In this document: positions 36,453-45,798 of the stretch, one piece after another | Position numbering within the stretch: the first letter of the stretch is position 1 | Layout: every line of letters starts with the position of its first letter | Source of the DNA: Aestuariirhabdus litorea | GTDB lineage: Bacteria > Pseudomonadota > Gammaproteobacteria > Pseudomonadales > Aestuariirhabdaceae | Length of the DNA stretch: 64,000 nt | Reading direction: 5' to 3' | Assembly: GCF_003864255.1 (NCBI RefSeq) | Contig: NZ_QWEZ01000002.1 | Coordinates: 310,001 to 374,000, forward strand | The notes under the pieces: model-generated | Told to the model about the DNA's origin: nothing | What the model saw: the letters and a program-made list of their open reading frames with translations, nothing else | Databases searched by the model: none | Translations under genes and position numbers: made by a program

Positions 36453-37832
36453 TTAATGGCCAAACACATGGGCCATCTGCTCGATCTCCCCGCGGCGCTG
36501 TGCCAGCTCGGCGACCGTCGCGCGTGCCTGTTCAGGATCCAGGTTAAGCTCCTCAAACATCTCTGCGGGCACCTCCTCGGCTGGCCCGTCACCCAGCTCC
36601 TGCTCTCGCAGCAAGCGCAGTGTCACGTACAGCAGGCGAGCGTAGTTGGCATACTTGCCTGAGTATCGGGGCTCATTCTGAAAGCGCAACGCCACCACCA
36701 CCTCTTCCGGCATCCCCCACAGCTCCATCAACCAGCCCGCCATCTGCTCCCGGCAAATGCCCAGGTGGTGACGCTCAACCTCCACATGGCTGGCGTGGGG
36801 GTTGGCCTCAAGGTGACGGCAGATCACCGAAAAGTGTGGCGGAAAGACATGAGACAACACCAGATAGCCGAAGTTATGCAACAGTCCTGACAGATAGCAG
36901 AGCCCCTTTTCCGGGCGGCTTGCCCGGGGAATCAGAGAACTCAATGCGTCAATGGCAGTGGCGCAGTAGGCCGACTGGACCCAGTAGGGGGTGTGCCCCT
37001 CGGGCATATCCTTCGGTAGCGCCAGCGACTTGCCGAGCGCCAGGCCGATCGCTAGGTTGACCACCAGGTCAAAGCCCAGCACACGGATAATCGCATCCTC
37101 AATCGACTTGATCTTGCCGGGAGCGGCGTAGTAGGGGGACGCCGCCCAGCTGACGACTTGCGCTGCCAGGCTAGGATCCTCCTCCACGACTTCGGTCAGA
37201 TCCTCGATCTCGGCATCGGGATTAACCCGCAGTTTGATAATGCGCTGTGCGGTCCGCGGCAGAGGCGGTATCTCGACGGTCTCCTCCAGGCGTTGCTTGA
37301 TCCGCAAGGTAGTGAAGTTTTTGACGGCTGCGGAGATCTCTGCAACGTCCTGGTCAAGGTAACTCATAACCGGTTCCTGTGGTTGTACTGAAATAGTCGC
37401 ATCTAGCGGGGTCGCTTCACGCAGGATACGGCGAAACTCGTCCTGGGTCAGCTGTAGCAGATTGCTTTCAGCGCCCGATTCCATCATCAGCTCGGCCTGC
37501 TCGTAGAGCGCACTGTCGACGATGGTGGGTATGCCGGTCAGCTGGGGTAGGCCCGTCAATGCATCCAGACCATGTTCCTGGCAAATGGACCTTAACTCGG
37601 AGCAAGGGGTCGCCCTCAGGGAACGACCCAGCAATTTTTCCAGCTTGCCAAGATCGATCAGGTGGTCCGCAGGGAAGAGCACCTGCAGGCGACCAATTTC
37701 GTCCTCGAGCATCACCACCACGACATGGCTGGCCCCGCAGCGCCCCTGGCCGGCCACCAGGCGCGGCACACTGGTAACATTGTAGGCGATGGCCTGGTTA
37801 TCCAGTAACTGTTTTACCTTGCTGGGTATCAC
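36453..37832 (-). CDS. HDOD protein with N-terminal YbaK-like domain
   Basis: A 459-residue two-domain protein. Residues 1-150 fold like YbaK/EbsC tRNA deacylases (VVVVMLEDEIGRLQVLFP, LEKLLGRSLRATPCSE, GLPQLTGIPTIVDS), but the motif that carries the catalytic lysine in active enzymes reads SHVVVVML with no Lys. Residues ~185-420 form an HDOD domain (PPLPRTAQRIIKLRVNPDA, EDPSLAAQVVSWAASP, GLLHNFGYLVLSHVFP), a metal-free HD relative used in c-di-GMP and chemotaxis-type signalling. The N-terminal domain is therefore probably a ligand sensor. Function unknown. Confidence 0.83.
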   Translation of the reverse strand: MIPSKVKQLLDNQAIAYNVTSVPRLVAGQGRCGASHVVVVMLEDEIGRLQVLFPADHLIDLGKLEKLLGRSLRATPCSELRSICQEHGLDALTGLPQLTGIPTIVDSALYEQAELMMESGAESNLLQLTQDEFRRILREATPLDATISVQPQEPVMSYLDQDVAEISAAVKNFTTLRIKQRLEETVEIPPLPRTAQRIIKLRVNPDAEIEDLTEVVEEDPSLAAQVVSWAASPYYAAPGKIKSIEDAIIRVLGFDLVVNLAIGLALGKSLALPKDMPEGHTPYWVQSAYCATAIDALSSLIPRASRPEKGLCYLSGLLHNFGYLVLSHVFPPHFSVICRHLEANPHASHVEVERHHLGICREQMAGWLMELWGMPEEVVVALRFQNEPRYSGKYANYARLLYVTLRLLREQELGDGPAEEVPAEMFEELNLDPEQARATVAELAQRRGEIEQMAHVFGH

Positions 37833-37958
37833 TCGATTGTATCCTGTTGTCCGTTAATCAATGTTGCTAACTATAGCCAATGGCCTCAACCCTACCTTGG
37901 GCGGTGGCGTTTTTTTAACATCCCATTGCTGCATGTCACTCTATTTGTTGTCGGCCCT

Positions 37959-40052
37959 TTAGGCCTGTCCATACTGTTCTCGCGCCCCCAACCAGCGCTG
38001 GATCAACGACCCGGCATTGTTATCCAGGCCGCGCGCCTGCAGCCAGCGCGCCGCCGCCTGTACCGGCTCCAGCAGGGCCGCATCCCGTTGCAGATCGGCA
38101 ATGCGATATTGCACCAACCCGGTCTGCCGAGCCCCCAGCAGTTCACCCGGTCCCCGCAGTTGCAGGTCTTTCTCCGCAATGACAAAACCGTCGCTGGACT
38201 CACGCATGATACCCAACCGCTCGCGCCCCATCTGTGAGAGCGGTGCGCGGTAAAGCAATACGCAGTAGCTGCGGGTCGCGCCCCGGCCAACCCGGCCACG
38301 CAACTGGTGCAGCTGGGCCAGTCCAAGCCGCTCCGGGTTCTCGATGATCATCAGGCTGGCATTGGGCACATCCACCCCCACCTCAATAACCGTGGTGGCC
38401 ACCAGCAACTGTACGCCGCCCGCCTTGAAGGCGTCCATCACCGCGGCCTTTTCCGCCGCTTTCATACGCCCATGCACCAGCCCGACCCGGAACTCCGGCA
38501 ACAGGGCGCTGAGGGTCTCAGCTGTCGCCTGGGCCGCCTGGCACTGCAACACCTCCGACTCCTCCACCAAAGTGCAGACCCAGTAGGCCTGGCGCCCCTC
38601 GCGGCAGCCCTTGCGTACCCGGTCGATCACCTCCGGGCGACGTTCCTCCGGGATCGCCACCGTTTCCACCGGCGTGCGCCCCGGGGGTAACTCATCGATC
38701 ACCGAGCAATCAAGGTCAGCGTATGCACTCATCGCCAGGGTCCGGGGAATGGGGGTAGCGGTCATGATCAGCTGGTGCGGCTGATAACCGTCCTGCTCTC
38801 CCTTGGCTTTCAGCGCCAGCCGCTGGTGCACGCCAAAGCGGTGCTGTTCATCGATGATCACCAGCGCCAAGCGCTGAAACCGAACCTCCTCCTGGAACAG
38901 TGCATGGGTGCCTACCACCAGCCCCGCCTGGCCCTGCTCCGCAAGCGCCAGCTGCTCGCGCCGTTCACGCACCCCCTGTTTGCCCGCCAGCCAAGCCACC
39001 TGAATACCCAGCGGCTGCAGCCAGTCACTCAGGGTGCGGTAGTGCTGCTCCGCCAGAATCTCCGTAGGCGCCATCATGGCCACCTGCCCCCCGCAGGCCA
39101 GTGACCGCAAGGCGGCCAGGGCGGCCACCAGGGTCTTTCCGGAGCCCACATCCCCCTGCACCAGCCGCAGCATGGGGCGCGGCTGCTCGAGGTCCGCATC
39201 AATCTCCTCAAGGACTCGTCGCTGGGCCGCGGTTGGGGAGAAGGGCAGGCGGGCCAGTAACGCTTCGCGCAGAGTCTCGCCCCCCTGCAGGGGGTGAGCC
39301 TGCAACGCCTGGATACGTTGCCGGAGCTGCAACAGGCTCAGCTGGTGGGCCAACAGCTCCTCAAAGATCAGACGCCGCTGGGCGGGATGCTGCCCCTCCA
39401 GCAGCTGCTGTTGAGAGACCTCGGGGGGCGGTCGGTGCAGCAGCAACACCGCATCCTGCAGGGCCATCAGCCCATGCTCCGCCAGCAACTCGGGGGGGAG
39501 CCACTCCTGCAGCCCTCCCTCCTGCTCAAGCAACCGCAAGGCCTGCTCGACCAGCCCCCGCAAGCGGTTCTGGTGCAGCCCCTCAGTGACGGGATAGATG
39601 GGCGTCAGGTAGGCCTCAACCGGCGCCTCCATCCCCTCCTGCAAACGGCTGTACTCGGGATGAAATAGCTCCAGTCCCGAGCTGCCCCGTCGCACCTCAC
39701 CGTAACAGCGTAGGCGGGTACCTACTGCCAGCCCCTGTTTCTGAGCCGCGCTGAAGTGGAAAAAACGCAGAGTGACCGTGCCGCTGCCATCCTGCAACCG
39801 ACACACCAGGCTACGGCGACGCCCCATCACAATATCGGCGGCCTTTACCTCACCCTCGATCACTGCATCCTGTCCCAACTGCAAGCCACCGATCGCTGTG
39901 ACCCGGGTGCGATCCTGGTAACGCAAGGGCAGGTGAAACAGCAGATCCTGCAGACTGAAGATCTGCAAGCGTGCCAGCTTCTCCGCCACCTGGGGGCCCA
40001 CCCCCTTGAGTTCGCTAACCGGGCGTTGGCTCACCCCCTCACGGGCACTCAC
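37959..40052 (-). CDS. recG: ATP-dependent DNA helicase RecG
   Basis: A helicase of about 697 residues that reverses stalled forks and migrates Holliday junctions. Motifs: N-terminal wedge domain (LKGVGPQVAEKL, HLPLRYQDRT), Walker A QGDVGSGKT (about residue 300), DEQHRFG (DEx box), TATPIPRT, and ATTVIEVGVDVPNA with GRVGRG near the C-terminus. I place the start at the GTG at 40052, which overlaps the oxyR stop as GTGA; the ATG at 40079 would add nine residues inside oxyR with no ribosome site. Confidence 0.9.
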   Translation of the reverse strand: MSAREGVSQRPVSELKGVGPQVAEKLARLQIFSLQDLLFHLPLRYQDRTRVTAIGGLQLGQDAVIEGEVKAADIVMGRRRSLVCRLQDGSGTVTLRFFHFSAAQKQGLAVGTRLRCYGEVRRGSSGLELFHPEYSRLQEGMEAPVEAYLTPIYPVTEGLHQNRLRGLVEQALRLLEQEGGLQEWLPPELLAEHGLMALQDAVLLLHRPPPEVSQQQLLEGQHPAQRRLIFEELLAHQLSLLQLRQRIQALQAHPLQGGETLREALLARLPFSPTAAQRRVLEEIDADLEQPRPMLRLVQGDVGSGKTLVAALAALRSLACGGQVAMMAPTEILAEQHYRTLSDWLQPLGIQVAWLAGKQGVRERREQLALAEQGQAGLVVGTHALFQEEVRFQRLALVIIDEQHRFGVHQRLALKAKGEQDGYQPHQLIMTATPIPRTLAMSAYADLDCSVIDELPPGRTPVETVAIPEERRPEVIDRVRKGCREGRQAYWVCTLVEESEVLQCQAAQATAETLSALLPEFRVGLVHGRMKAAEKAAVMDAFKAGGVQLLVATTVIEVGVDVPNASLMIIENPERLGLAQLHQLRGRVGRGATRSYCVLLYRAPLSQMGRERLGIMRESSDGFVIAEKDLQLRGPGELLGARQTGLVQYRIADLQRDAALLEPVQAAARWLQARGLDNNAGSLIQRWLGAREQYGQA

Positions 40053-40972
40053 GCCGCTGGCTTTTCCATAATGCTGCAATGGCGTATGGCGTCAGCCAGC
40101 AGGTCGATCGCCTTGGGCCGGGGGAAACTGGCACGCCAGGCGATCGCCACGGTGCGGAAGGGTACCGGGGCCTCAAAGGGCCGCGTCTCCAGCATGCCGG
40201 GGGTGTAGGAGCGGTCACCGGCCGCCGACATGGGCAACACCGTCATCCCCATCCCGGAGGCCACCATGTGACGCAGGGTTTCCAGTGATCCCCCCTCCAC
40301 ATCGGTACGCAGCTTGTTATCGCGAGCCGTCATCGAGCTGAGCCCCGGACAAGCCTCAAGGACCTGGTCACGAAAACAGTGCCCCTCCCCCAGCAACAGC
40401 AGCTCGTTTTCGCACAACTGCGATCGGCGGATACTCTCCTGTTGACTCAGCGGGTGCTGGCAGGGCATCAGTACGGTAAAGGGCTCATCGTAAAGGGCTT
40501 TGGTGAGCACATCGGGTTCGGTAAAGGGCAGGGCGATAATGATTGCGTCCAGCTCACCATTGCGCAGCTTCTGCCGCAGAACGGCGGTAAAGTTCTCTTC
40601 GATGTAGAGCGGCATGGCCGGTGCCAGGCGCCGGATCTGGGGAATCAGGTGGGGGAAAAGGTAGGGGCCGATGGTGTAGATCGCCCCCACCCGCAGGGTA
40701 GTGCTGAGCTGATCCTTGCCAGCGCTGGCGATCTCGCGCACCGCCGCGGCCTCCTCGAGTACCTTCTGCGCCTGCTTGACTACCTGTTCCCCCAGGGGGG
40801 TGACCTGCACCGAGCTTTTGGTGCGCTCAAAGATGGAGATCCCCAGCTCTGCCTCCAGCTTCTTCACCCCCACACTGAGGGTAGGCTGGCTGACGAAACA
40901 GCGTTCGGCCGCGCGGCCAAAGTGCTGTTCACGGGCAAGGGTGACTATGTAGCGAAGTTCGGTCAGTGTCAT
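40049..40972 (-). CDS. oxyR: Hydrogen peroxide regulator OxyR
   Basis: A 307-residue LysR regulator. The HTH is at residues 1-65 (LRYIVTLAREQHFGRAAERC, SQPTLSVGVKKLE). The redox pair lies in GEGHCFRDQVLEAC (about residues 199 and 208), spaced as in E. coli OxyR, so it senses peroxide. It activates katG/ahpC-type genes, none of which is adjacent. It is immediately upstream of recG, an order seen in other gammaproteobacteria, and diverges from an SDR gene. Confidence 0.93.
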   Translation of the reverse strand: MTLTELRYIVTLAREQHFGRAAERCFVSQPTLSVGVKKLEAELGISIFERTKSSVQVTPLGEQVVKQAQKVLEEAAAVREIASAGKDQLSTTLRVGAIYTIGPYLFPHLIPQIRRLAPAMPLYIEENFTAVLRQKLRNGELDAIIIALPFTEPDVLTKALYDEPFTVLMPCQHPLSQQESIRRSQLCENELLLLGEGHCFRDQVLEACPGLSSMTARDNKLRTDVEGGSLETLRHMVASGMGMTVLPMSAAGDRSYTPGMLETRPFEAPVPFRTVAIAWRASFPRPKAIDLLADAIRHCSIMEKPAA

Positions 40973-41059
40973 GATTAAGAAAACTTATTAGATAACAAAA
41001 ACTCTTAGCCTTATCTTAATCCACCAGCGCAGCGATAACACCCCTTCAGGAGCAAAACC

Positions 41060-41929
41060 ATGAACCGACCCACCTCACCCCGTGTCCTAATCATCGGCTG
41101 CGGTGATGTCGGCAATGCACTGGGGCTGAAGCTGTTGCAACAGGGTGCCTCGGTCTGGGGTATGCGACGCGACTGTTCCCGCCTGGCCCCTGGCATTGTC
41201 CCGTTGGAGGGTGATTTCAATGATCCCGCCTGCTGGCACTCGCTGCCCGATTCCCTGGACTACCTGGTGTTCACCGCCGCCGCCAGCGAGCGCAGCGATC
41301 AGGGCTACAAGCACACCTATGTGGATGGGGTGGCCGCGATGGTGAGGGCCGCATCGAGCCAGCCGACTCCGCCACGCCGATTACTGTTCACCTCCAGTAC
41401 AGCGGTCTACCACCAGGGGGCAGGGGAGTGGGTGGATGAAACCTCCGCCACCCAGCCGCGGGCCTTTAATGGGCAGCGGATGCTGGAGGCGGAGGCGCGG
41501 CTGGCAGCGGCGCCGATGGCCTCCACCAGCGTGCGCTTTTCCGGCATCTACGGGCCGGGGCGGGAGCGTCTGATCCAGCGAGTAAAGGCGGGGAGGGGTT
41601 GCGAGTACCAGCCCGCCCCCATCACCAACCGCATCCACCGCGACGATTGCGCGGGCGTGCTAGCGCATCTTATTGCCCTCGACTGGCAAGGGTCGGAGGT
41701 AGCCCCGCTGTATGTGGCCAGCGACTCAGAACCCTGCGCCATGGATGAGGTTCTGGACTGGTTGGCGGGGCAACTGGGGATCGAGCTGTCGTCACCTGAG
41801 CCCCAGCCCTGCAATATACCCAGCAAACGCTGCAGCAATCGGCGCCTGCTGGAGACGGGTTACCCTTTTATCTTTCCCGACTTTCGCGCCGGCTATGGCG
41901 CGCTGCTGGCAGCGCGCCCTGAAAGCTAG
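41060..41929 (+). CDS. NAD-dependent epimerase/SDR-like protein (YeeZ type)
   Basis: A 289-residue Rossmann protein with LIIGCGDVGNALGLKL as the dinucleotide site, LDYLVFTAAASER for the next strand, RRLLFTSSTAVYHQG, and a FSGIYGPGRERL block near the middle. It resembles E. coli YeeZ, whose substrate is not settled. The start codon has CAGGAG upstream. It diverges from oxyR over 87 bp, so it could be an OxyR target, but I see no clear OxyR site. Confidence 0.8.
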   Translation: MNRPTSPRVLIIGCGDVGNALGLKLLQQGASVWGMRRDCSRLAPGIVPLEGDFNDPACWHSLPDSLDYLVFTAAASERSDQGYKHTYVDGVAAMVRAASSQPTPPRRLLFTSSTAVYHQGAGEWVDETSATQPRAFNGQRMLEAEARLAAAPMASTSVRFSGIYGPGRERLIQRVKAGRGCEYQPAPITNRIHRDDCAGVLAHLIALDWQGSEVAPLYVASDSEPCAMDEVLDWLAGQLGIELSSPEPQPCNIPSKRCSNRRLLETGYPFIFPDFRAGYGALLAARPES

Positions 41930-41932
41930 CCC

Positions 41933-42319
41933 TTAGGCCAGCTCCAGCACTCCGTCCATCTCCACCGGCACCCCTTTGGGTAGCTCGGCAACACCGATGG
42001 CGGCGCGGGCGGGATAGGGCTCCTCGAAATAGCGGGCCATCACCTCGTTGAGCTTGGCGAAGTTGCCAAGGTCGGTGAGGTAGATATTGAGCTTGACCAG
42101 ATCCTTGAGGCTGCCACCCGCCGCCTCAGCCACCGCCTTGAGGTTCTCGAACACGCGCTCGGCATTGGCTTCAAAGTCGCCCTCCACCAGCTCCATGGTC
42201 TCCGGAATCAGGGGAATCTGCCCTGACAGGTAGACAGTGGTGCCTACCTTGACCGCCTGCGAGTAGGTGCCGATGGCGGCGGGTGCACGGTCGGTGGTGA
42301 TGATCTGCTTGTTGCTCAT
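41933..42319 (-). CDS. ridA: Reactive intermediate deaminase RidA
   Basis: A 128-residue RidA/YjgF protein that hydrolyses reactive enamines formed by PLP enzymes. The family signature [18 protein letters not shown] near the C-terminus holds the essential Arg. [19 protein letters not shown] is the conserved N-terminal part. Acts as a trimer. It lies 30 bp downstream of spoT in the same direction, the usual order in gammaproteobacteria. Confidence 0.93.
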   Translation of the reverse strand: MSNKQIITTDRAPAAIGTYSQAVKVGTTVYLSGQIPLIPETMELVEGDFEANAERVFENLKAVAEAAGGSLKDLVKLNIYLTDLGNFAKLNEVMARYFEEPYPARAAIGVAELPKGVPVEMDGVLELA

Positions 42320-42349
42320 AGGGTCTCCGATTGTTCGAATGGTCCCGAA

Positions 42350-44473
42350 TTAACCGCGGGTACGGGTAATGGAATTGACGCCCTTGACGGCGCGCAGGCG
42401 CTTGATGGTTCGCGCCAGGTGCAGTCGATCGCTGACGTTGATCAGCAGCTCGACCACTGAGAAGCGGGCATCCCGCTCCTCGAGGCTAATCTTTTCGATA
42501 CTGGCATCGGTGGAGGTGACCGCTGTCGCCAGGGTTGCCACCATGCCGCGCTGGTGCTCCAGCTCCACCTTCAGCTCGACGGTAAATTCGCCGCTCACCT
42601 GTTTGTCCCACTCCACCTCGAGGCAGCGCTCCGGGTTGTGGCGAATCTCCGCCACGTTGCGGCAGGCTTCGGAGTGAATCACCATACCCCGCCCTGAGCT
42701 GACGTGGCCCACGATGGGGTCACCGGGAATGGGGTAACAGCAGCGGGCGAAGGAGATCACCATCCCCTCGGTGCCACGGATGGTCAGTGGCTGCTGGGCA
42801 TTGCTGTTGTCGAGCTGCTCCTTATGCTCACCGGGCGCCTGTTCGAGTAGTCGCTTGGCCACCATGTAGGCCATGCGGTTACCGAGACCGATCTCCTCCA
42901 GCAAGGCATCAAAGCTCGCCAGCTCCGCCTCCTTGAGCAGCAGGTAGATGCGTTCCTCGGGCACCTGCTCCAGGGAAGCGTTGAGGCTGCCCAGCACCCG
43001 GTTGAGCAGGCGCCGCCCCAGGGCCACCGAGTCGGAGTGGCGCTGGTGCTTGAGGTAGTGGCGGATGTTGGAGCGCGCCTTACCGGTGGTAACGAAGCTC
43101 AGCCAGGCGACGTTGGGCTTGGCACCGGGGGCGGTAATCACCTCCACCGTCTGCCCGCTCTGCAATGGCTGGCTGAGGGAAGCCAGGCGCCGGTCGATAC
43201 GGCAGGCCACGCAGCTGTTGCCCACATCGGTGTGCACGGCGTAGGCGAAATCCACCGGCGTGGCCCCCTTGGGCATCTCCATGATGTTGCCCTTGGGGGT
43301 GAAGATATAGACTTCGTCGGGGAACAGGTCGATCTTGACGTTTTCGATAAACTCCAGCGGATCACCGGCGTTCTGGTGCAGCTCCAACACCCCTTTCAGC
43401 CACTGCCGGGTACGGGCGTGGCTACCCACCAGCGCCTCCTCCTCGGACTTGTAGAGCCAGTGGGCGGCAATGCCGTTATTGGCCATCTCCTCCATCTCCT
43501 GGGTACGGATCTGGATCTCGATCGGCACCCCGTGCATACCGAACAGGGTGGTGTGCAGCGACTGGTAGCCGTTGGCCTTGGGGATGGCGATGTAATCCTT
43601 GAAGCGGCCCGGGAAGGGTTTGTAGAGGTTATGCACTGCCCCCAGCGCCCGGTAGCAATCATCGACCGTGGGAACGATGATGCGGAAGGCGTACACATCC
43701 ATGATCTCGGCAAAGGATTTGTGCTGGTTGCGCATCTTGCGATAGATGCTGTAGAGGTGCTTTTCGCGGCCGGTCACCGACCCCTCCAACCCATGCTCGC
43801 GCAGGCGGGTATTAATCGCATCGCGAATCACCGACACCAGCTCCTTGCGGTTGCCACGGGCCTGCTTGACCGCCCGCTGGATCAGGCTCGAGCGCATCGG
43901 GTGGATCGCCTTGAAGCAGAGCTCCTCCATCTCCACCCGCACCGAGTTCATCCCCAGGCGGTTGGCGATCGGCACATAGATCTCCATGGTCTCGCGAGCC
44001 TTGCGCCGCTTCTTCTCGGGGGGCATCACCCCCAGAGTACGCATGTTGTGCAAGCGGTCCGCCAGCTTGACCAGGATAACGCGGATATCCTTGGCCATGG
44101 CCATGGCCATCTTCTGGAAGTTCTCCGCCTCCTGCTCGGCGCGGGTCTCGAACCGCATCTGGGTCAGCTTGCTCACTCCGTCCACCAGCTCGGCCACCAC
44201 CTCGCCAAACTGGGCGGCCACCGCCTGCTTGGGAATACGGGTATCTTCGATGACATCGTGGAGCATGGCCGCCATCAGGCTCTGGTGGTCCATGTGCATG
44301 CCGGCCAGGATGCGGGCAACGGCCAGGGGGTGGGTTACATAGGGCTCGCCGCTACGGCGGCGCTGACCATCGTGGGCCTGCTCAGCAAAATAGTAGGCTC
44401 GACGGACGAGATTGATCTGATCCGGGTTGAGATAGGTAGAGAGGCTCTGGGCCAGATCATCAATGGTGGGCAA
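42350..44473 (-). CDS. spoT: Bifunctional (p)ppGpp synthetase/hydrolase SpoT
   Basis: A 707-residue stringent-response enzyme. The HD hydrolase domain keeps AAMLHDVIEDT (about residue 72). The synthetase domain has GREKHLYSIYRKM and EIQIRTQEMEEMANNGIAAHW (about 322). Then come TGS (VYIFTPKGNIMEMPKGATP), a helical part and a C-terminal ACT domain. With an intact HDxxED motif it can degrade ppGpp. It lies after rpoZ and gmk as in E. coli. Confidence 0.96.
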   Translation of the reverse strand: MPTIDDLAQSLSTYLNPDQINLVRRAYYFAEQAHDGQRRRSGEPYVTHPLAVARILAGMHMDHQSLMAAMLHDVIEDTRIPKQAVAAQFGEVVAELVDGVSKLTQMRFETRAEQEAENFQKMAMAMAKDIRVILVKLADRLHNMRTLGVMPPEKKRRKARETMEIYVPIANRLGMNSVRVEMEELCFKAIHPMRSSLIQRAVKQARGNRKELVSVIRDAINTRLREHGLEGSVTGREKHLYSIYRKMRNQHKSFAEIMDVYAFRIIVPTVDDCYRALGAVHNLYKPFPGRFKDYIAIPKANGYQSLHTTLFGMHGVPIEIQIRTQEMEEMANNGIAAHWLYKSEEEALVGSHARTRQWLKGVLELHQNAGDPLEFIENVKIDLFPDEVYIFTPKGNIMEMPKGATPVDFAYAVHTDVGNSCVACRIDRRLASLSQPLQSGQTVEVITAPGAKPNVAWLSFVTTGKARSNIRHYLKHQRHSDSVALGRRLLNRVLGSLNASLEQVPEERIYLLLKEAELASFDALLEEIGLGNRMAYMVAKRLLEQAPGEHKEQLDNSNAQQPLTIRGTEGMVISFARCCYPIPGDPIVGHVSSGRGMVIHSEACRNVAEIRHNPERCLEVEWDKQVSGEFTVELKVELEHQRGMVATLATAVTSTDASIEKISLEERDARFSVVELLINVSDRLHLARTIKRLRAVKGVNSITRTRG

Positions 44474-44554
44474 TCGCCGCCTCCTGCAGTCAGCCGTAAC
44501 GTCCTGCGGTAAGGGGAGCGGGGCGGCGATTCAGTGTCATTGCGACGACGCCAG

Positions 44555-44815
44555 TTAGCCCAGGTTATCGGCTTCTACGTCCATCCCGAAACTGATCAGT
44601 TCTTCGGGCTCGGGCTTCTCGTTCAGCACCTTGTCGGTGACCAGCCCTTCAGAAATTTCACGCAGCGCCATTACGGTGGGCTTGTCTTTTTCCCACGGCA
44701 GCATCGCCTCTTTACCACCGGTCGCCAGCTGGCGTGCCCGCTTGGTGGCAACCATAACGAGTTCAAAACGGTTATCCACGTGGTCCAGGCAGTCTTCAAC
44801 AGTTACACGAGCCAT
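44555..44815 (-). CDS. rpoZ: RNA polymerase omega subunit
   Basis: An 86-residue protein with the omega signature [30 protein letters not shown] and [11 protein letters not shown]. Omega helps assemble RNA polymerase and forms part of a ppGpp site. It precedes spoT by ~80 bp in the same direction. A terminator separates it from gmk upstream. Confidence 0.95.
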   Translation of the reverse strand: MARVTVEDCLDHVDNRFELVMVATKRARQLATGGKEAMLPWEKDKPTVMALREISEGLVTDKVLNEKPEPEELISFGMDVEADNLG

Positions 44816-44874
44816 GGTATTACTCCGACAAAATAGGGTTAGGCATCATCATATCAGCCAGCCCGGGGGCCAGC

Positions 44875-44904
44875 AAAAAAAGGCTGCACATTTTACGAGC
44901 AGCC
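44875..44904 (-). terminator. Intrinsic terminator between gmk and rpoZ
   Basis: On the minus strand a 6-bp stem GGCTGC/GCAGCC with an 11-base loop is followed by seven T. It ends gmk transcripts, at least in part, and implies a separate promoter for rpoZ-spoT in 44816-44874. Confidence 0.75.
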
Positions 44905-44909
44905 CCGGA

Positions 44910-45798
<889 letters not shown>

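Noticed and set aside
43037-44512. Long open frame of 491 codons on the plus strand
   Set aside because: It lies antisense to the whole 5' half of spoT and its product is Leu/His-rich, as expected for the reverse of a GC-rich gene.
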